Source: Hymenopus coronatus
Lineage: Eukaryota > Arthropoda > Insecta > Mantodea > Hymenopodidae
Direction of reading: 5' to 3'
DNA length: 64,000 bases
NCBI GenBank assembly: GCA_030762935.1
Contig: CM060895.1
Location: forward strand, 35,243,501-35,307,500
Below are positions 1-11,387 of the stretch, piece after piece; the stretch's first letter is position 1; every line of letters begins with the position of its first letter. The notes below the pieces were generated by a model that made no database searches, was not told the origin of the DNA, and saw nothing but the letters and a program-made list of their open reading frames with translations. The position numbers and the translations under genes are program-made.

Positions 1-678
1 CCTACAATGTCATGCCTGAATAGAGAATGGAACCATGTGTATTGAAGATTTCTTTTAAAATTTCTGCTGACTGCGAAGCATTATATGAACTCTATCTACT
101 TTTGTAGCAAAGAAGAAACAATTTATGATATTTGCATATCGTTCTGCTTTTTGGCGCTGTATAGAAAGCATTTGTCTACGACGACGCCGGCAAAATATAA
201 AATTATTTATTTCACTGGCCTTTATTTATACGTTACTAACTTCTAGGACTTTCGCCCTTATTCGTTAAGGTTTTTAGGTACCAATTTTTTTCTTTAATAT
301 TTAGCTCAATTATATGCTCGCTAATTAATACGTCACATTTTTCTGGCTCACAAATACGAAGATATGGAGTGTTGATGAAACACACCGAAATATTTTCAGA
401 GAATAAGGAAGTGACTTAAAAATGTAATTTTAGATAGAGACCTCTGGTCTGTCTGTTCAAATTTCGAAATTACGGATATAAGTTTCTAAAGTACCAGTCC
501 GCCACAGGCTGATGATGATATCATTCGAGAACACAACCATAAAATCAAAAAGTCGCTGAAGAGCGTACCTTTCTGGTGTAATGAGTATGAAATTAACTTC
601 GCACAATAGACAGTATTTCTTTTCGAGTTCGAATCTTTCCACCAAGCAGCACTTCTTCGTATGGACTTCAAAGAAAAA
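1..678. other. AT-rich sequence with no recognised feature
   Basis: The short open frames here overlap one another on both strands and show no family motif or codon pattern. I see no gene, RNA or repeat in this stretch. Confidence 0.5.
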
Positions 679-1701
679 ATATGGTGTGTTTCATTCACAT
701 GCCTTTCTCTATATCTCTGTAACAAATTATCATTTTTTATTTATTTATTTTTGTAGTTTTAACGTCCTTTAACCTGGTTTGGTCATATCGGACGATGAAT
801 GTAATTGATGATATGATGCTCAAATGATCTCGGGGTCCATGGAGCTTAAAGTTACTCGACATTCGTCTTCTCAGGGTAAGGGAAAACCCCGAAAAAAACC
901 TTACCCGGGTAACTCACCCTAAGCGAGATTCGAACTCACGACTTTTTGAACGTGAGGCAGACATGCTACCGCCACGCTACTCAGGAGAGCTGTAACAAAT
1001 TATTGATAGTACGCTCATTCTTCCATCTACTTCATGCTAAACAAGATAAACATTAGCAGAAACGGGCTTATTATTGGTTATTTGTAAGTAGAAGGGAAAT
1101 AACGGAATGCATTAGGCTAGACCGACAGTCAAATGTTTTAAAATTTAGTGCTATAAGATTGAAATCGTTTTATTTGCGTGGCAAATGAGAAAAGCTACAT
1201 AAATTGTGTTTTTTGTGCGGTAAGATTTTATCTATTTCTTATGGTTTACTAGTTATATAAAATTCAGAAGAAATCATCTAGGGTAAAGATGTTTTCAGAG
1301 GCTATTCTCAGAAAATTCAAGATATACATTTTATTTGTCATGTAAATGTCTTAAATATAAGAGATTTTGTTCATAATCGTTAGAGCCAATTTTGAGAAAA
1401 TCAAAATTCGATTTTTTCGCATGGGGGAGGGGATTTTCTTGAAAATTTTCATGTCGGTATCCTTCGAAGATACTAAACTTAAACATCAAGTATGCTGTTT
1501 AACGGACTTTTCGTTTTTTAGTTATGCGCCTAAAGACTATATAATGAAAGACAGACACACGGGCAATTTTCTAATTTTTTTTTAATTCAGGTAATCCCAA
1601 AACATATATTTCCATTGAAATCTCGGTATCGAATTTTTGGGTAAATACAATACCTTCTCTATACACTATGTACATAGAAGGTGAAGAGAAAGTAAAAAGT
1701 T
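679..1701 (-). repeat. RepA copy, reverse, split by a SINE
   Basis: It runs from the E end (TTCATTCACATG, CTTTCTCTATATCTCTG) to the hairpin end (CTATACACTATGTACATAG, then AGAGAAAGTAAAAA). The internal landmarks follow in reverse order: GGCTATTCTCAGAAAATTC, the block around CGTTAGAGCCA, TTTTCGTTTTTTAGTTATG and AAATCTCGGTATCGAA. A SINE at 731-989 interrupts it near the E end. With the SINE removed the copy is about 760 bp. Confidence 0.85.
731..989 (-). mobile_element. tRNA-derived SINE (family SINE-A) inside RepA
   Basis: On the minus strand a tRNA-like head carries a B-box-like GAGTTCGAATCTCG. It is followed by a body with TTTTTTTCGGGGTTTTCCC and a tail of A/T-rich simple sequence. The element is flanked by a perfect 14-bp direct repeat, CTGTAACAAATTAT, at 717-730 and 990-1003, which is a target-site duplication taken from RepA. 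A second copy lies at 27171-27427. The tRNA parent is not certain. Confidence 0.88.
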
Positions 1702-2350
1702 AAATCCATGATAGGAAACAAACCTATGACCTTCGGGTCATCAGCTTTTGGGGCTACACATTAAGCAATTATATAATACCTCTAGAATAGGCTACATACC
1801 TAACGCAAGAAGGAAGTTAATCCATGGACAGTGTTGCACTGTCAAATGAGCCATTCGAGATTTGAGAGAACTTTATGGCAATAAATCTTGAGAACGCGAA
1901 TGAGTTGCTGAAAATCAATGTCTCTAAACTCGCGCATCAGCTTTTAAGGACATTCCAAGCTAAGTTTTCATCTGACTTTGATTTAACATCGTCTTGCCTG
2001 CATTTGAAGCCAATTTGTTTAACAGCTTATAACTGCATTATGTTTATCTGTGGACCACCCATTTGCTATCTGAAATTATTTACATCGGACACGTTTATAA
2101 TCTCTTAAATTATTTCGGTTATACAGAGCTTTCATTTCAAAGCTTCCCAGTTTAATAAAAACTTATTTAAATTTAATCTAATTTAAACAAGAAACACATC
2201 AACTGAGTTATCGAGAGGGACGCTTAAAACTGGTCTTAGTTGCATTTTAGATTTCATACCGTCACCCCAGCCACCCTCACTTTGAAATTTCAAACAGCAC
2301 CTTCGTATTTGATATACGAAAGTGTGTTCAATTTTTGTTCATCTCATTCG
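1702..2350. other. AT-rich spacer between RepA copies
   Basis: No repeat landmark or protein motif is recognised. A 77-codon open frame at 1875-2108 has no recognisable family feature. Confidence 0.45.
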
Positions 2351-3247
2351 TTTTTACTTTCTCTATAGGCACTATGTACATAGTGTATAGAAAATGTATT
2401 GCACTCCACCGAAAAATTCGATACCGAGATTTCACCGGAGATATAAGTTTTAGGGTCCCCTTTATCTAAAAAAAGCATTTTCGGAAAAAGGTCCGTGTGT
2501 GTGTGTCCGTGTGTCCATGTGTCCGTGTGTCCGTGTGACTGTGAACACGATAACTCAAAAACGAAAAGTAGGTAAAATACCAAACTTGGTATTTAAGTTT
2601 AGTATCTTCCAGGGATGCGACACGAAGATTTTGAGAAAAATTCACCCACCCCCAATCACCCTTTACATGGAACATTTTTCGAAAATTTTGATTTTCTCAA
2701 AAATGGCTCTAACGATTTTGATTAAAATTTCGTATATTCAAGATATTTACCTGACAAAAAAAAATGTATATCTTGAATTTTCTGGGAATAGCCTCTGAAG
2801 AGTAGTTTATTCTGGATGAATTTTACTAAATTTTGAATAACTGCTAAACCGTAAGAGATGGACAAACACTTACCACATAAAAAAATGTAGAGCACGTTAA
2901 AACACACAATTTATGTTATAAACAATTTTTTCGTGGAGTTCGTCGTTTTTGTGACATTCCTTATTTTTGGTTTCTGCTATGAAAAACTTATGCATTTTTC
3001 ATACAGGAATTTGTCAACTGCTGTCCATACAAACAAAGGAACATCAGGGACATAGCAACCAGCCTTTGATTATCACTTTAACCTATGATACTCCCTTATT
3101 TCACCTCTACTTACAAGGAAGAAAGTAATATGGTTATTTTTGCTGTTTTACTGATTAGCATGAAGTTAATAGAAGTATAAGCTTTTTAAAAATAATTCGT
3201 TGCAGAGATATAGAGAAAGTCATGTGAATGGTACACATCAGATTTTT
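2351..3247 (+). repeat. RepA, full-length forward reference copy
   Basis: This copy shows all modules in order. It starts with the hairpin TCTATAGGCACTATGTACAT and its complementary arm, then TTTCACCGGAG. A TG-rich tract at 2494-2540 follows, then AACTCAAAAACGAAAAG, ACACGAAGATTTTGAG and TTGATTAAAATTTC. AATTTTCTGGGAATAGCC, GTAAACCGTAAGAG, CTACTTACAAGGAAGAAAG and finally TAGAGAAAGTCATGTGAATGG complete it. The two ends share ACTTTCTCTA in inverted orientation. I see no open reading frame that looks coding, so it is probably non-autonomous. I do not recognise it as a named family. Confidence 0.85.
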
Positions 3248-3861
3248 TCACACACTTTGTTTTAAATTGTTGCCTAGCACCTGAATTTTTGTGGAAGACC
3301 ATATTTAATCTTTTTTGGTATTAAATGTTTGTAAAATGGTGTATTCTATTCAAGAGTGAACAGAAATCATGTTCATTTACGGAGTTGTGTACAGTGGCAG
3401 TTCTAATCTGCTATCAAATCGTCTTCGGTGAGCTGTTGGTGAATTTATATTTTGTAGGGATAACATTTTAGCCCTGCATTTTCTAGCAGTTTGTGTATGG
3501 CGCCAGCCGAAATATTTATTACAGCAGTTACTTTGGAATGGACAAGGTGTGTTCAATAATGAAATGATCTTATATTTCAATATGCGAAGTTTCTAGGTTG
3601 TTCATTTATTTGCACACAGAACGGTTTCTTCAAATTTCTTAATTTTTCTCAGGAGACATCTCGTTTAAAGCTGTAGTAGTTCTGCGCGCACAACGGTTTT
3701 CGGTTCCATATATAAATATGATTTCTGTTCAATCCCTTTTAAAAACAATTAATACACAATAAATGTTCAAAATAGTTTTACACAATAACAAAAAGCCAGG
3801 CACGTAAAATAAATGAATGAGATGAATAAACAACTGAATACTCTTTCATGTTTAAGTATAA

Positions 3862-4346
3862 AAACTGATGTGTTTCATTCACACGACTTTCTATACCTGC
3901 TGTGCAAACAAACTTCTTAAAATATTTATTCTTCTTTCTACACCATGCATTAGCAGATAAAGATTAGCAGAATGTACTTATTGCTTAGTTCCTTATAAGT
4001 GGAAGGGAACTAAAGGAGCACACTAGGCTAAAGCAACAGTAAAATGTTTAAAAAGCTGGCAGTATGCGATTGTCATTGAAATTCGCTTCTTTGTATGACC
4101 AGAAACAAAGCGAAAGAAACACGGACAACTTCCTGTTTGAGAAGAATAAGTATTTAAACATTGAAACAAAAACCAAGGAATATCTCGGAAATGGGAAAGA
4201 TGTACAAGGCATAAATTGTGTGCTTTGACGGATTTACATTTTTTGTGTTGTAAGTTTTTGTGTATCTCTTACTGTTTAACCAGGTATACAAAAGTCATCA
4301 GAATACACAGGTCTTGAGAGTACATTCCCAGAAAATCCCCTCAGTA
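3862..4346 (-). repeat. RepA copy, reverse, E half
   Basis: It begins CTGATGTGTTTCATTCACAC and passes through the CTTATAAGTGGAAGGGAA block and TGTATCTCTTACTGTTTAAC, stopping at CATTCCCAGAAAATCC. The rest of the unit seems to resume near 4855 after about 500 bp of foreign DNA. Confidence 0.75.
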
Positions 4347-4598
4347 TCTAAGTTGACATGTTTTTTGTTTAAGATAAATTTAAATAACGTTTTGAAATGA
4401 AGGTCTGGTATATTGTTTTATGCCATGATAGGATATAACGAATGGGTTCTGTGTACTGCAACACAAAACAGTGGGCATATTCTGGATGTGCATTATTTCT
4501 GCGCATATATTAACAATAAGGTCGGGCAACATCATTCATTCCTGGTTGTACCTGGTGATGACGGTGATGAAAAGGTAGGCTTAAATAATGAAAGTGTT

Positions 4599-4686
4599 CC
4601 AGTATGCATGCTGCAATCAAAGTTCTAGGAACTACATTATATCCAGTATGCATGCTGCAATCAAAGTTCTAGGAACTACATTATAT
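4599..4686. repeat. Perfect 44-bp tandem duplication
   Basis: Two identical adjacent 44-bp units occupy 4599-4642 and 4643-4686. Each starts CCAGTATGCATGCTGC and ends ACTACATTATAT. They lie in the DNA that separates the two halves of a RepA copy. Confidence 0.95.
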
Positions 4687-4854
4687 CTACTGTCGCAAAC
4701 CTATATCTCAGCATTTCTATGAGCAATGGATATAATCGACTGGTGTATGACTGAGTGAAACAATCAAACAAGTAAGAAAACAAGCGATGTTTTTTAACCA
4801 ATGTAAAGCAAAACTACTTTGATTTTTCCCCTTTAGTTTGAATTGTATTTTGGA

Positions 4855-5010
4855 TATTAATCAAAATCGTTAAAGCCATTTTCGGAAAATGCGGGAAGAA
4901 AACTGAAAAGAGCAGTGTTCAATGTGAAGGATAGTGGTGAACTTATATACCAAGTTTGAAATAAATGAAATCTGTGAGTATAAAAATACTGCAAGTAAAT
5001 AAGTATTTAT
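4855..5010 (-). repeat. RepA fragment, probably continuing the copy at 3862
   Basis: AATCAAAATCGTTAAAGCCA and then ACCAAGTTTGAAATA match the reverse middle of RepA. The 3' part is diverged. It follows the 3862-4346 half in the expected order. Confidence 0.55.
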
Positions 5011-5140
5011 ATATCACATTGAAATTAACTAAACATAATTGGAATGCGCGTTAAGTTGAGCACCCTGTACAGTTCATGTAGAGATTGTGTTAGCTGTCCA
5101 GAGACAGACAGACAGACACACAAATACAAGCATGAATATT

Positions 5141-5366
5141 TTTACTTTCTCTAGCACGTATGTACAATGTAAATAGTAGGTACAGAAGAAATTATTCAAT
5201 CTAAAAATTCGATATCGAGATTTCCTGGAACCCCCGAACTCAAAAACCCAAGTTTAGAAAAGGGTCAGTGTGTGTGTTTGAGTGTGTGTATCTCTGTGGA
5301 CAGCATAACTCAAAAAAGAAAAGTCGGTTAGGAACCAACTAGATATTTAATATTAATATTCCGAGG
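5141..5366 (+). repeat. RepA copy, forward, hairpin end only
   Basis: The hairpin arms CTCTAGCACGTATGTAC and GTAAATAGTAGGTACAG are followed by TTCGATATCGAGATTTCC, a GTGTGTGTTTGAGTGTGTG tract and AACTCAAAAAAGAAAAG. The copy stops after the D block. Together with 5510-5817 it makes an inverted pair with both hairpins facing outward. Confidence 0.8.
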
Positions 5367-5509
5367 ATGGTATTAACCATTCACACATGCACAGTGAAGA
5401 GTAAAGGCTTTGCCTCTGACCTCAGTTTGCTGTCACTTCACTTCTCTTTGAGGGTAGCCTGCAATAAATCACGAGCTATGGACCTCTTCTCATTCCATTC
5501 GCTAGAGAG

Positions 5510-5817
5510 TCAAAACGATAGTAGTAAAAATTTTCGAAATGTTTTCCATATAAGGGGTAGTTTGGAATTGGTGTATTTTCCTCAAAAACTCCGTATCGTA
5601 TCTTTGGAAAATACTTAACTTAAATACCAAGAAGTTTGGTATTGTACGGACGTTTTGTTTTTGAGTTATCGTGGTCACAAACTCAGGGACACATACACAC
5701 ACTCGGAACAGAAGACCTTAAACGTGTATTTCCGGTGAAATCTCGAATTCAAATTTTTTGTTGAAATGCAATACCCTCTCTACGTATGTACTACGTACTA
5801 AGTAGAGAAAGTAAAAA
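5510..5817 (-). repeat. RepA copy, reverse, hairpin end only
   Basis: It runs from AAAACGATAGTAGTAAAAA through TTTTGTTTTTGAGTTATCG and a CACATACACACACTC tract to TTTCCGGTGAAATCTCGA. It ends in the hairpin ACGTATGTACTACGTACTAA and AGAGAAAGTAAAAA. Confidence 0.8.
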
Positions 5818-6808
5818 TCCAAAGACTCTTTCATTATTTATGAGATAAATAAATGTTAAATTTCGACAAATATAATTTTATTATAATATTTTTATGCAAG
5901 GAAATCTTAAAATATCAAATTGCAATTTTGTCTTTCTGATCATTTAAATATTCAAACGTGACGTTAAATGTACGCGTACACAGGATGTGAAATGTTAAAA
6001 CATTATTTATTCGTTATCTATTTTGTGTTAATTGTTTCATTTACATAGCCCCCTATAACTTGTATGGTCATATCAGATGCTTTAGCTTGGGAGACTAGTG
6101 TTTGACTGTATGCATTAACAGAGCTCTGTTTTGGGTTCCGAAGCGCACACAGCTACGAACACATAGAGCAGTCAACAGTATAAAGAGATGGTGGTTGTAG
6201 GGTAAACATGCACACGTTGAGGTATAATCTGTTCAAAAAGTAGCTCATTACATGTATATACTTTATGCATCGTTGTAATTCGTAAATAACACAATAATAC
6301 ACTTATTTCATAATGTGATGAGTAAATAAAGACGCCTTCTACTTTTAGAGATAATGTGCAGAGCTTTGAAAAGACAACGAACATAAATCAACCAAACTCA
6401 CTTAGAATTCATTGCAGTGAATACAAGGTACATCGAAATCGAAAGAAAAGGCTCTCTTCCTGTCACACAAAGTATGTTTGAATCATCCACAAGTTTATCG
6501 AAGGCGTACCCTTTCGTATTTTCGGTTTCTACGATCTACACACTCTTTCAGTGTTCACTGGTTTATCTACTAGCAGGAACTGAACGAGACCAGGCAGTGA
6601 GCAATGGTAGATAGTGCAACACGTTTCGAAACGGGCTGTAGTGACCCCGCTTATTCCCTCACGTCATAGTAATACTCGGTGTGCACCAAACCTCAATCCG
6701 GCAATTTCTCTAGTTATTAACATTGTGTTAATAATTTCTATCTTTAAACACACGCACATTCAAATTAAATACACAATTCTAGCTGTGGAGGACAGTGAAT
6801 AATTCTAG
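5818..6808. other. AT-rich sequence with no recognised feature
   Basis: No protein family, RNA or repeat landmark is recognised. Open frames of 62-70 codons on both strands are at the length expected by chance. Confidence 0.4.
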
Positions 6809-6890
6809 TTAAAGAAAAGCTCCCTGTTCCAATGGTAATGGAACCCAGGATCTTTAGGTAACAAGTTAGCTCACTGAACACCAGGCCAGA
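6809..6890 (-). mobile_element. Degraded tRNA-like SINE piece (family SINE-H)
   Basis: AGTTAAAGAAAAGCTCCC, AATGGAACCCAGGATCT and GTTAGCTCACTGAACACC match in order the better preserved element at 51815-51920. The minus strand carries the tRNA-like boxes. Confidence 0.45.
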
Positions 6891-7182
6891 AAAAGTCTAG
6901 ACGTTGTTTTGTTGCCGCTTAAATGGTTCCGAATTTTCTTGCATTTCTTTCAGATGCTCACTTTATTTTCTTTGAAGGTGGATGAAAGAATAGAAGGAGT
7001 GTTTTACATATTGTTAATTTTGGGTTTAAGATTTAATTAATGGTTAAAAAACTTATAAATATGTCAATTATTATAGTTTTCAGGAAAAGCTTCAATGATA
7101 CTGAAAATTTAAACTTTGATTATAAATAAATATATTGCAGAATAATATGTAAAGACTGCAAAATGCATTGCAATATATCCAG

Positions 7183-7245
7183 AAAGTGAACCACAGACCG
7201 GATTACCGCACCACTCTCTATCCAATTGAGCTACCACGGCAAAAT
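7183..7245 (-). mobile_element. tRNA-like fragment with a good A box
   Basis: The minus strand reads GTAGCTCAATTGGATAGAG, a canonical tRNA D-arm/A-box sequence. The expected B box nearby is degraded (GTGGTTCACTTTC), so this is a SINE head or tRNA remnant rather than a working tRNA gene. Confidence 0.5.
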
Positions 7246-7647
7246 TCCGGTGTGATATTAACATTTCTCATGCATTTTTCTCGATAAACCAGAAGGCGTT
7301 GCGAAAAAATTAAGATAATGCCCCAATTTATTTATTAGCGTTTTCATCCCTTAAGAGCTTAAGCCTCCTACCTGTTGGCAGGGTAGCTCATAAAGGTTAA
7401 TTTGGGGAGCTAATCCTAGGAGTACATTTCATGTTTTGTCCTGTACAGTGCACAGTTTTACATTAGCATTAACATTATTTTGCATTAAATTTAGGAAAGT
7501 ATTTACCCCAATAACGATCCACATTATTGTATTTCGTTCCGGGCATTAATGACCATGCCATGTCCTTCATTGTGACCTTTCTCACGTTCGCCTTTGCATG
7601 TAAGTCGGCTGAGTTAGATACCTTGAAGGCGCAAACATAGCAAGTGC

Positions 7648-9800
7648 GACACACCGGTAACCGGAGGCTTTAGAATGTCGAGATGGAAGAGGTGATGAAA
7701 AGTTTGTTGGCCAAAACGAAGGAAATGAAAACTGAAATGGAGAATATGATGGAATCCGGCAAGTGAAGATGGATGAAAAAATGACATTTGGAAGGGAAGA
7801 AAGGAAATTCGGAATGGAGAAAATTGAGAAGTGCAGACAGAATGAAAACGGAAATGTCTACGATGGAAACGGATCTTTCTACCAAATTCGTCAAACAACG
7901 TGGAAGAAGGGCATGAAAGTGGAAGATTTAGGGGAAAAGGTGGAACAGTTTTGTGGAGCTATGAAAGGCCATGACCAAAGTCTCCGTGTCCTGGAAGGAA
8001 GAACCCAGGGCAGCACCGAGAGACTGAATGCCATGGTGTAAAGGATTCTCGACGGGAGGCTTAAGAGTGTGAAGGTCAAGGCGACAGGACGCGAAACAAC
8101 ATCTGCAGTTGTCAAGCTACCTAATTACGACGAGACGTCAACCTTCGAACTCTTCCGCTGATAGTTCGCCGCCGTCGACACTCACCACCAATGGTCAGAT
8201 GAAGAGGAAGCACACTAACAAGCCTCCGGGGATGGGCGGCAGATATACTGAATGCGATCTCGGCACCGGCAAAGTCCAAAGAGATCTCGGAGATCCTCGA
8301 GAACCGTTTCGGAAACTATCGTTGGCTGCAGCCTGTCCTAGTCAGCTTAAGGCGAGGCTGCAAGAGCGAGTATAGACGATGCACCCTGGCGATTGAACAT
8401 CTGGTGAATAAATCCTTGGTGAACCTGCCGCCTAGTTACGTGTCCCCGGAAGCTGTGTATCCTTCAGCGAAGGTGTGAGAAAAACCGAAATACGACAGCA
8501 CCTGATGCTCGGCGATTGTAAGACGATCCGCAAGGGTTAACGACAGCACTGAGAATGGAGGCAACCAAGGTTACAGTAGTGGCGAAGAATTGCGAATATT
8601 GGGTACTATAACGGGGACAAACACTCAGCTCAGGATCGCCAATGAAAATCTTCCAGTGTTATAAGTGTGGCCGCTGGGACACCTAGCATGTTCATACCAA
8701 GACGGTGACCAGGCGTCGTCTGCGCATATACAAGAAAGCGCGGGTCTGAAGAGGGAGTAACCGGCGGCCGTGGTAAAAACTGTCACAACCGAGAAGATCA
8801 GGAGTACTCGGTGCTACGTAGAAAGGGGATCAACCCAAGGATGACGACAACGAACTTCTAAAAATATTGATAGGGATATGACCTACTCGGTCTCCTGGTG
8901 AAGGGCTGTACGCAACTGAGACGACGAGTGTCAGACAGTATGTGTTGGGGATGGCGCTACCCACGGCACCTAGTAAAAATGCTATCACTAATCCAGTCTA
9001 CTAGCTGGTGGGACAAGAATAAGACCGACATGACGAGGGACAACTTGAGTCATCTTCACCGTCTCTTCTATTGACGTTGTGTCCCTTAGACCGAAGGATA
9101 GCAGACAACCTCGTCACAGACGGCTAGATACGAGGGAAGCTGTGACGGGTACTAGCTGACACCGGTACATGCGTGAGCATAATCCGATCACGCGGAACAG
9201 AGTGCTTGCAACAAGGGAACCAGCCTTATTTAATAAGGCATTGGACGAAACCTTGCCAGCGGGGAAGGAGATCTTGCTGGTAATAGACCTTGGGACGGGA
9301 CACAATAAGTCTGTGCGTATTCGTCGCGAGGGTTGTTTGAAGAGATGATATTGGAACTGGATGACCTCAGGAGCAATGGTCGACACCAGTAGGAGGGCCC
9401 TACAACTTGGGTAATAATGAGGTGAGTTTTTTTTTTTTTTTAGTTCCGACGGACATCCTGGAGTCCACAAGGTGTCGTTGAAGGAGGGGTGCGGTTGTGA
9501 TAAGAGGTGTGGTGACCATGAGGGCGAGTCTGGTAGACTGACTGTCGAAGGATCTCTGATCCGCATGTTTCGTCAACGCACCCAGGGCGCGAAAAACAAG
9601 ATGAGAACCCATTTATGACCGGCAGGCCAACATCCGAGGTTTCCAGCCAGGTGATCTGGAGTGACTGTATTGTTCAATTCGGAACAGAGGATGCTCAACC
9701 AAGCTTCAACAACCATGACACGATAACCGGTAACGGAGGCTTTGGAACGCGACTCTTCTGGCACACGCCGGATTCTTTCATTAGCTTCGACTTTCACATT
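7648..9800 (+). pseudogene. Ty3/gypsy-type retrotransposon remnant, gag and protease
   Basis: The gag N-terminus starts near 7686 with a methionine/lysine/glutamate-rich coiled-coil-like stretch. A capsid-like segment with VVKLPNYDETSTFELF lies near 8107, and a capsid-like LENRFGNY near 8295. A zinc-knuckle-like CYKCGRW lies near 8660, where the reading frame breaks. The retroviral-type aspartic protease motif VLADTGTCVSII is at about 9148-9185. The usual protease tail LRSNG then VDTSRRALQLG is at about 9365-9415, in two frames. No reverse transcriptase or integrase is seen: the sequence passes into a poly-T tract at 9427-9442 and an untypable tail. Many stops and frameshifts make it non-functional. 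Related gag/protease fusions occur in arthropod mag- and gypsy-type elements. Confidence 0.75.
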
Positions 9801-10016
9801 TTTTCGAACGTTCTGTGAGTTCATTTTTATAAAACAGAAATGAAGAAATGCAAGCACATATAGTGACCAGGAAGACGTGAGCGACTTAGAGTGTTGGCGC
9901 GTAGTAGCGTGCTAGTAGCGATATGATAAAACCGACAACTTCGAAGCGTCGAGTGAATTGTTTGTAGCAGTGAATTGAAGACTTAATTTGTAGCCAAATT
10001 TTGACTCAATAAAGAC
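9800..10016 (+). mobile_element. Possible 3' LTR of the gypsy remnant
   Basis: The tail of the remnant ends with TTTTGACTCAATAAAGACAT, a polyadenylation-type signal, and lies where an LTR would sit. No matching 5' LTR was found upstream of 7648, so the assignment is by position only. Confidence 0.35.
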
Positions 10017-10094
10017 ATTTGTTACAATATTAATTAATTGTTCTTCCTTACATGCCAACCAGCTAAGGTTGAAAATATGGAATTGATCTGAAAA

Positions 10095-10165
10095 AGTCAA
10101 TGTCATAACCGAGATTTGAACCACGGTGCTTGAGCTTACTGCGCCGCTGCAGTCTCACTCTATCT
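10095..10165 (-). mobile_element. tRNA-like SINE head
   Basis: The minus strand carries a B-box-like GTGGTTCAAATCTCGG preceded by GCGGCGCAGTAAGCTCAAG. This looks like a degraded tRNA-derived SINE head just after the gypsy tail. Confidence 0.4.
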
Positions 10166-11387
10166 TTTTAAATTTATGCTATACACGGTGTGCACTAAAG
10201 GTCAGTTAATTATCAATAATATGCAACATTGGACATTTTAAACCCTTAAAACGTTTCAAAAGTTTAAACATTTCAAATTTCTCACGTGGGTCAGTTCACA
10301 TAAAAGTCTATTTTATTTTTGAAATCTATTTTGCTGGAAAGCTAGTTAAAAAGAGCCATGAATATTAATTTTATGTTTTAATTACATATATTGAAAATAT
10401 CTATGAAAAGTCCTTCAGGTTTAAATTTGCAGAAATAGGCAATTTCATCACGGAATATCCTTTAAAAAAGAGGTAGTTGTAACATGCAGGCGATGCAAAC
10501 TGTGTTGCCAGCAGGGGGTACAGCCAGAACAATACTGCTTATCCCTGGTCTCCCCTAATGCTCCATCATCCCTCTCTGGAATTACATGAAAAAAAAAGGA
10601 AGGTCCTAAACTCTGAAATTGCAACGCTCCCGAAATTGCTAACTGTATCCAACGATTGGTAACTATCATATAATACAAAACGTTAACTCCACGGCGTTTT
10701 CCTTTCAGACGTTTTGTTTTAATTGCCCGTCAAATTTTGATGGGAAGCTTTCCCTCGCTTTCATTTGTCTCCCGGGCCGCTCTAGATCCATGTATTAATG
10801 CACCGGAAATGACGTTTTCACGGCTACCCCCAACAATCTTCCAGAGTTACGACACCTTTTATTTTATTTTTTAAGTAAGGAAGTTATAGTCCATGACGAC
10901 GAGCTGGGGGAACGATATGTTCTGGTGTTTCCAGAAGAATTGTTCTTGTTCAGAACAAAGAATTCCTCGGGTTTGTTGTATTTCCCTCGTCAACAATTAT
11001 GATGATGGTTTTAATAGCTTTCCAGTTGATTTAATTCTAACGGAGCTGAGGAATTTAAGGGATGGGAAAATTCAATGAAATTTTATTGATTGTTGACGCC
11101 CCAGGACTTCTTTACGCGCTGATACATTGAACCGTAACAAAGCGGAATTATTAGAATCTTCCCTCGGAAGAAAATTACTTTCATTATTATGAAAACGTAT
11201 TTTTCCCCTGTCTAAACTCAAATTAGATTTATCTTTATTATGTGAAGGTTTTAAATGACTTTATTTGATTAAATTATAGTTTATGGAATTATGTTTAAGA
11301 AATAAAACTGGGAAGAACGCTTTAAATGACTAGACTTTAGTGTGAATAGATCATGAATAGATTTGAATATCACTATAGTAAAAAACA
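10166..11387. other. Unannotated stretch
   Basis: Mixed AT-rich DNA with a short GC-richer island near 10480-10900. Open frames at 10448-10678 (minus) and 10893-11078 (plus) show no motif that I recognise. Confidence 0.35.

Noticed and set aside
2344..2798. Overlapping 69-99 codon frames with HTDTHT-type stretches
   Set aside because: All lie in RepA; equivalent frames in other copies are broken and not conserved, so RepA does not encode them.
7183..7245. tRNA gene on the minus strand
   Set aside because: Only the A-box half is good; the T arm and acceptor stem are not formed.
9114..9566. 150-codon minus-strand open frame
   Set aside because: The plus strand of the same DNA carries the aspartic protease motif of a gypsy element, so the minus frame is a shadow.
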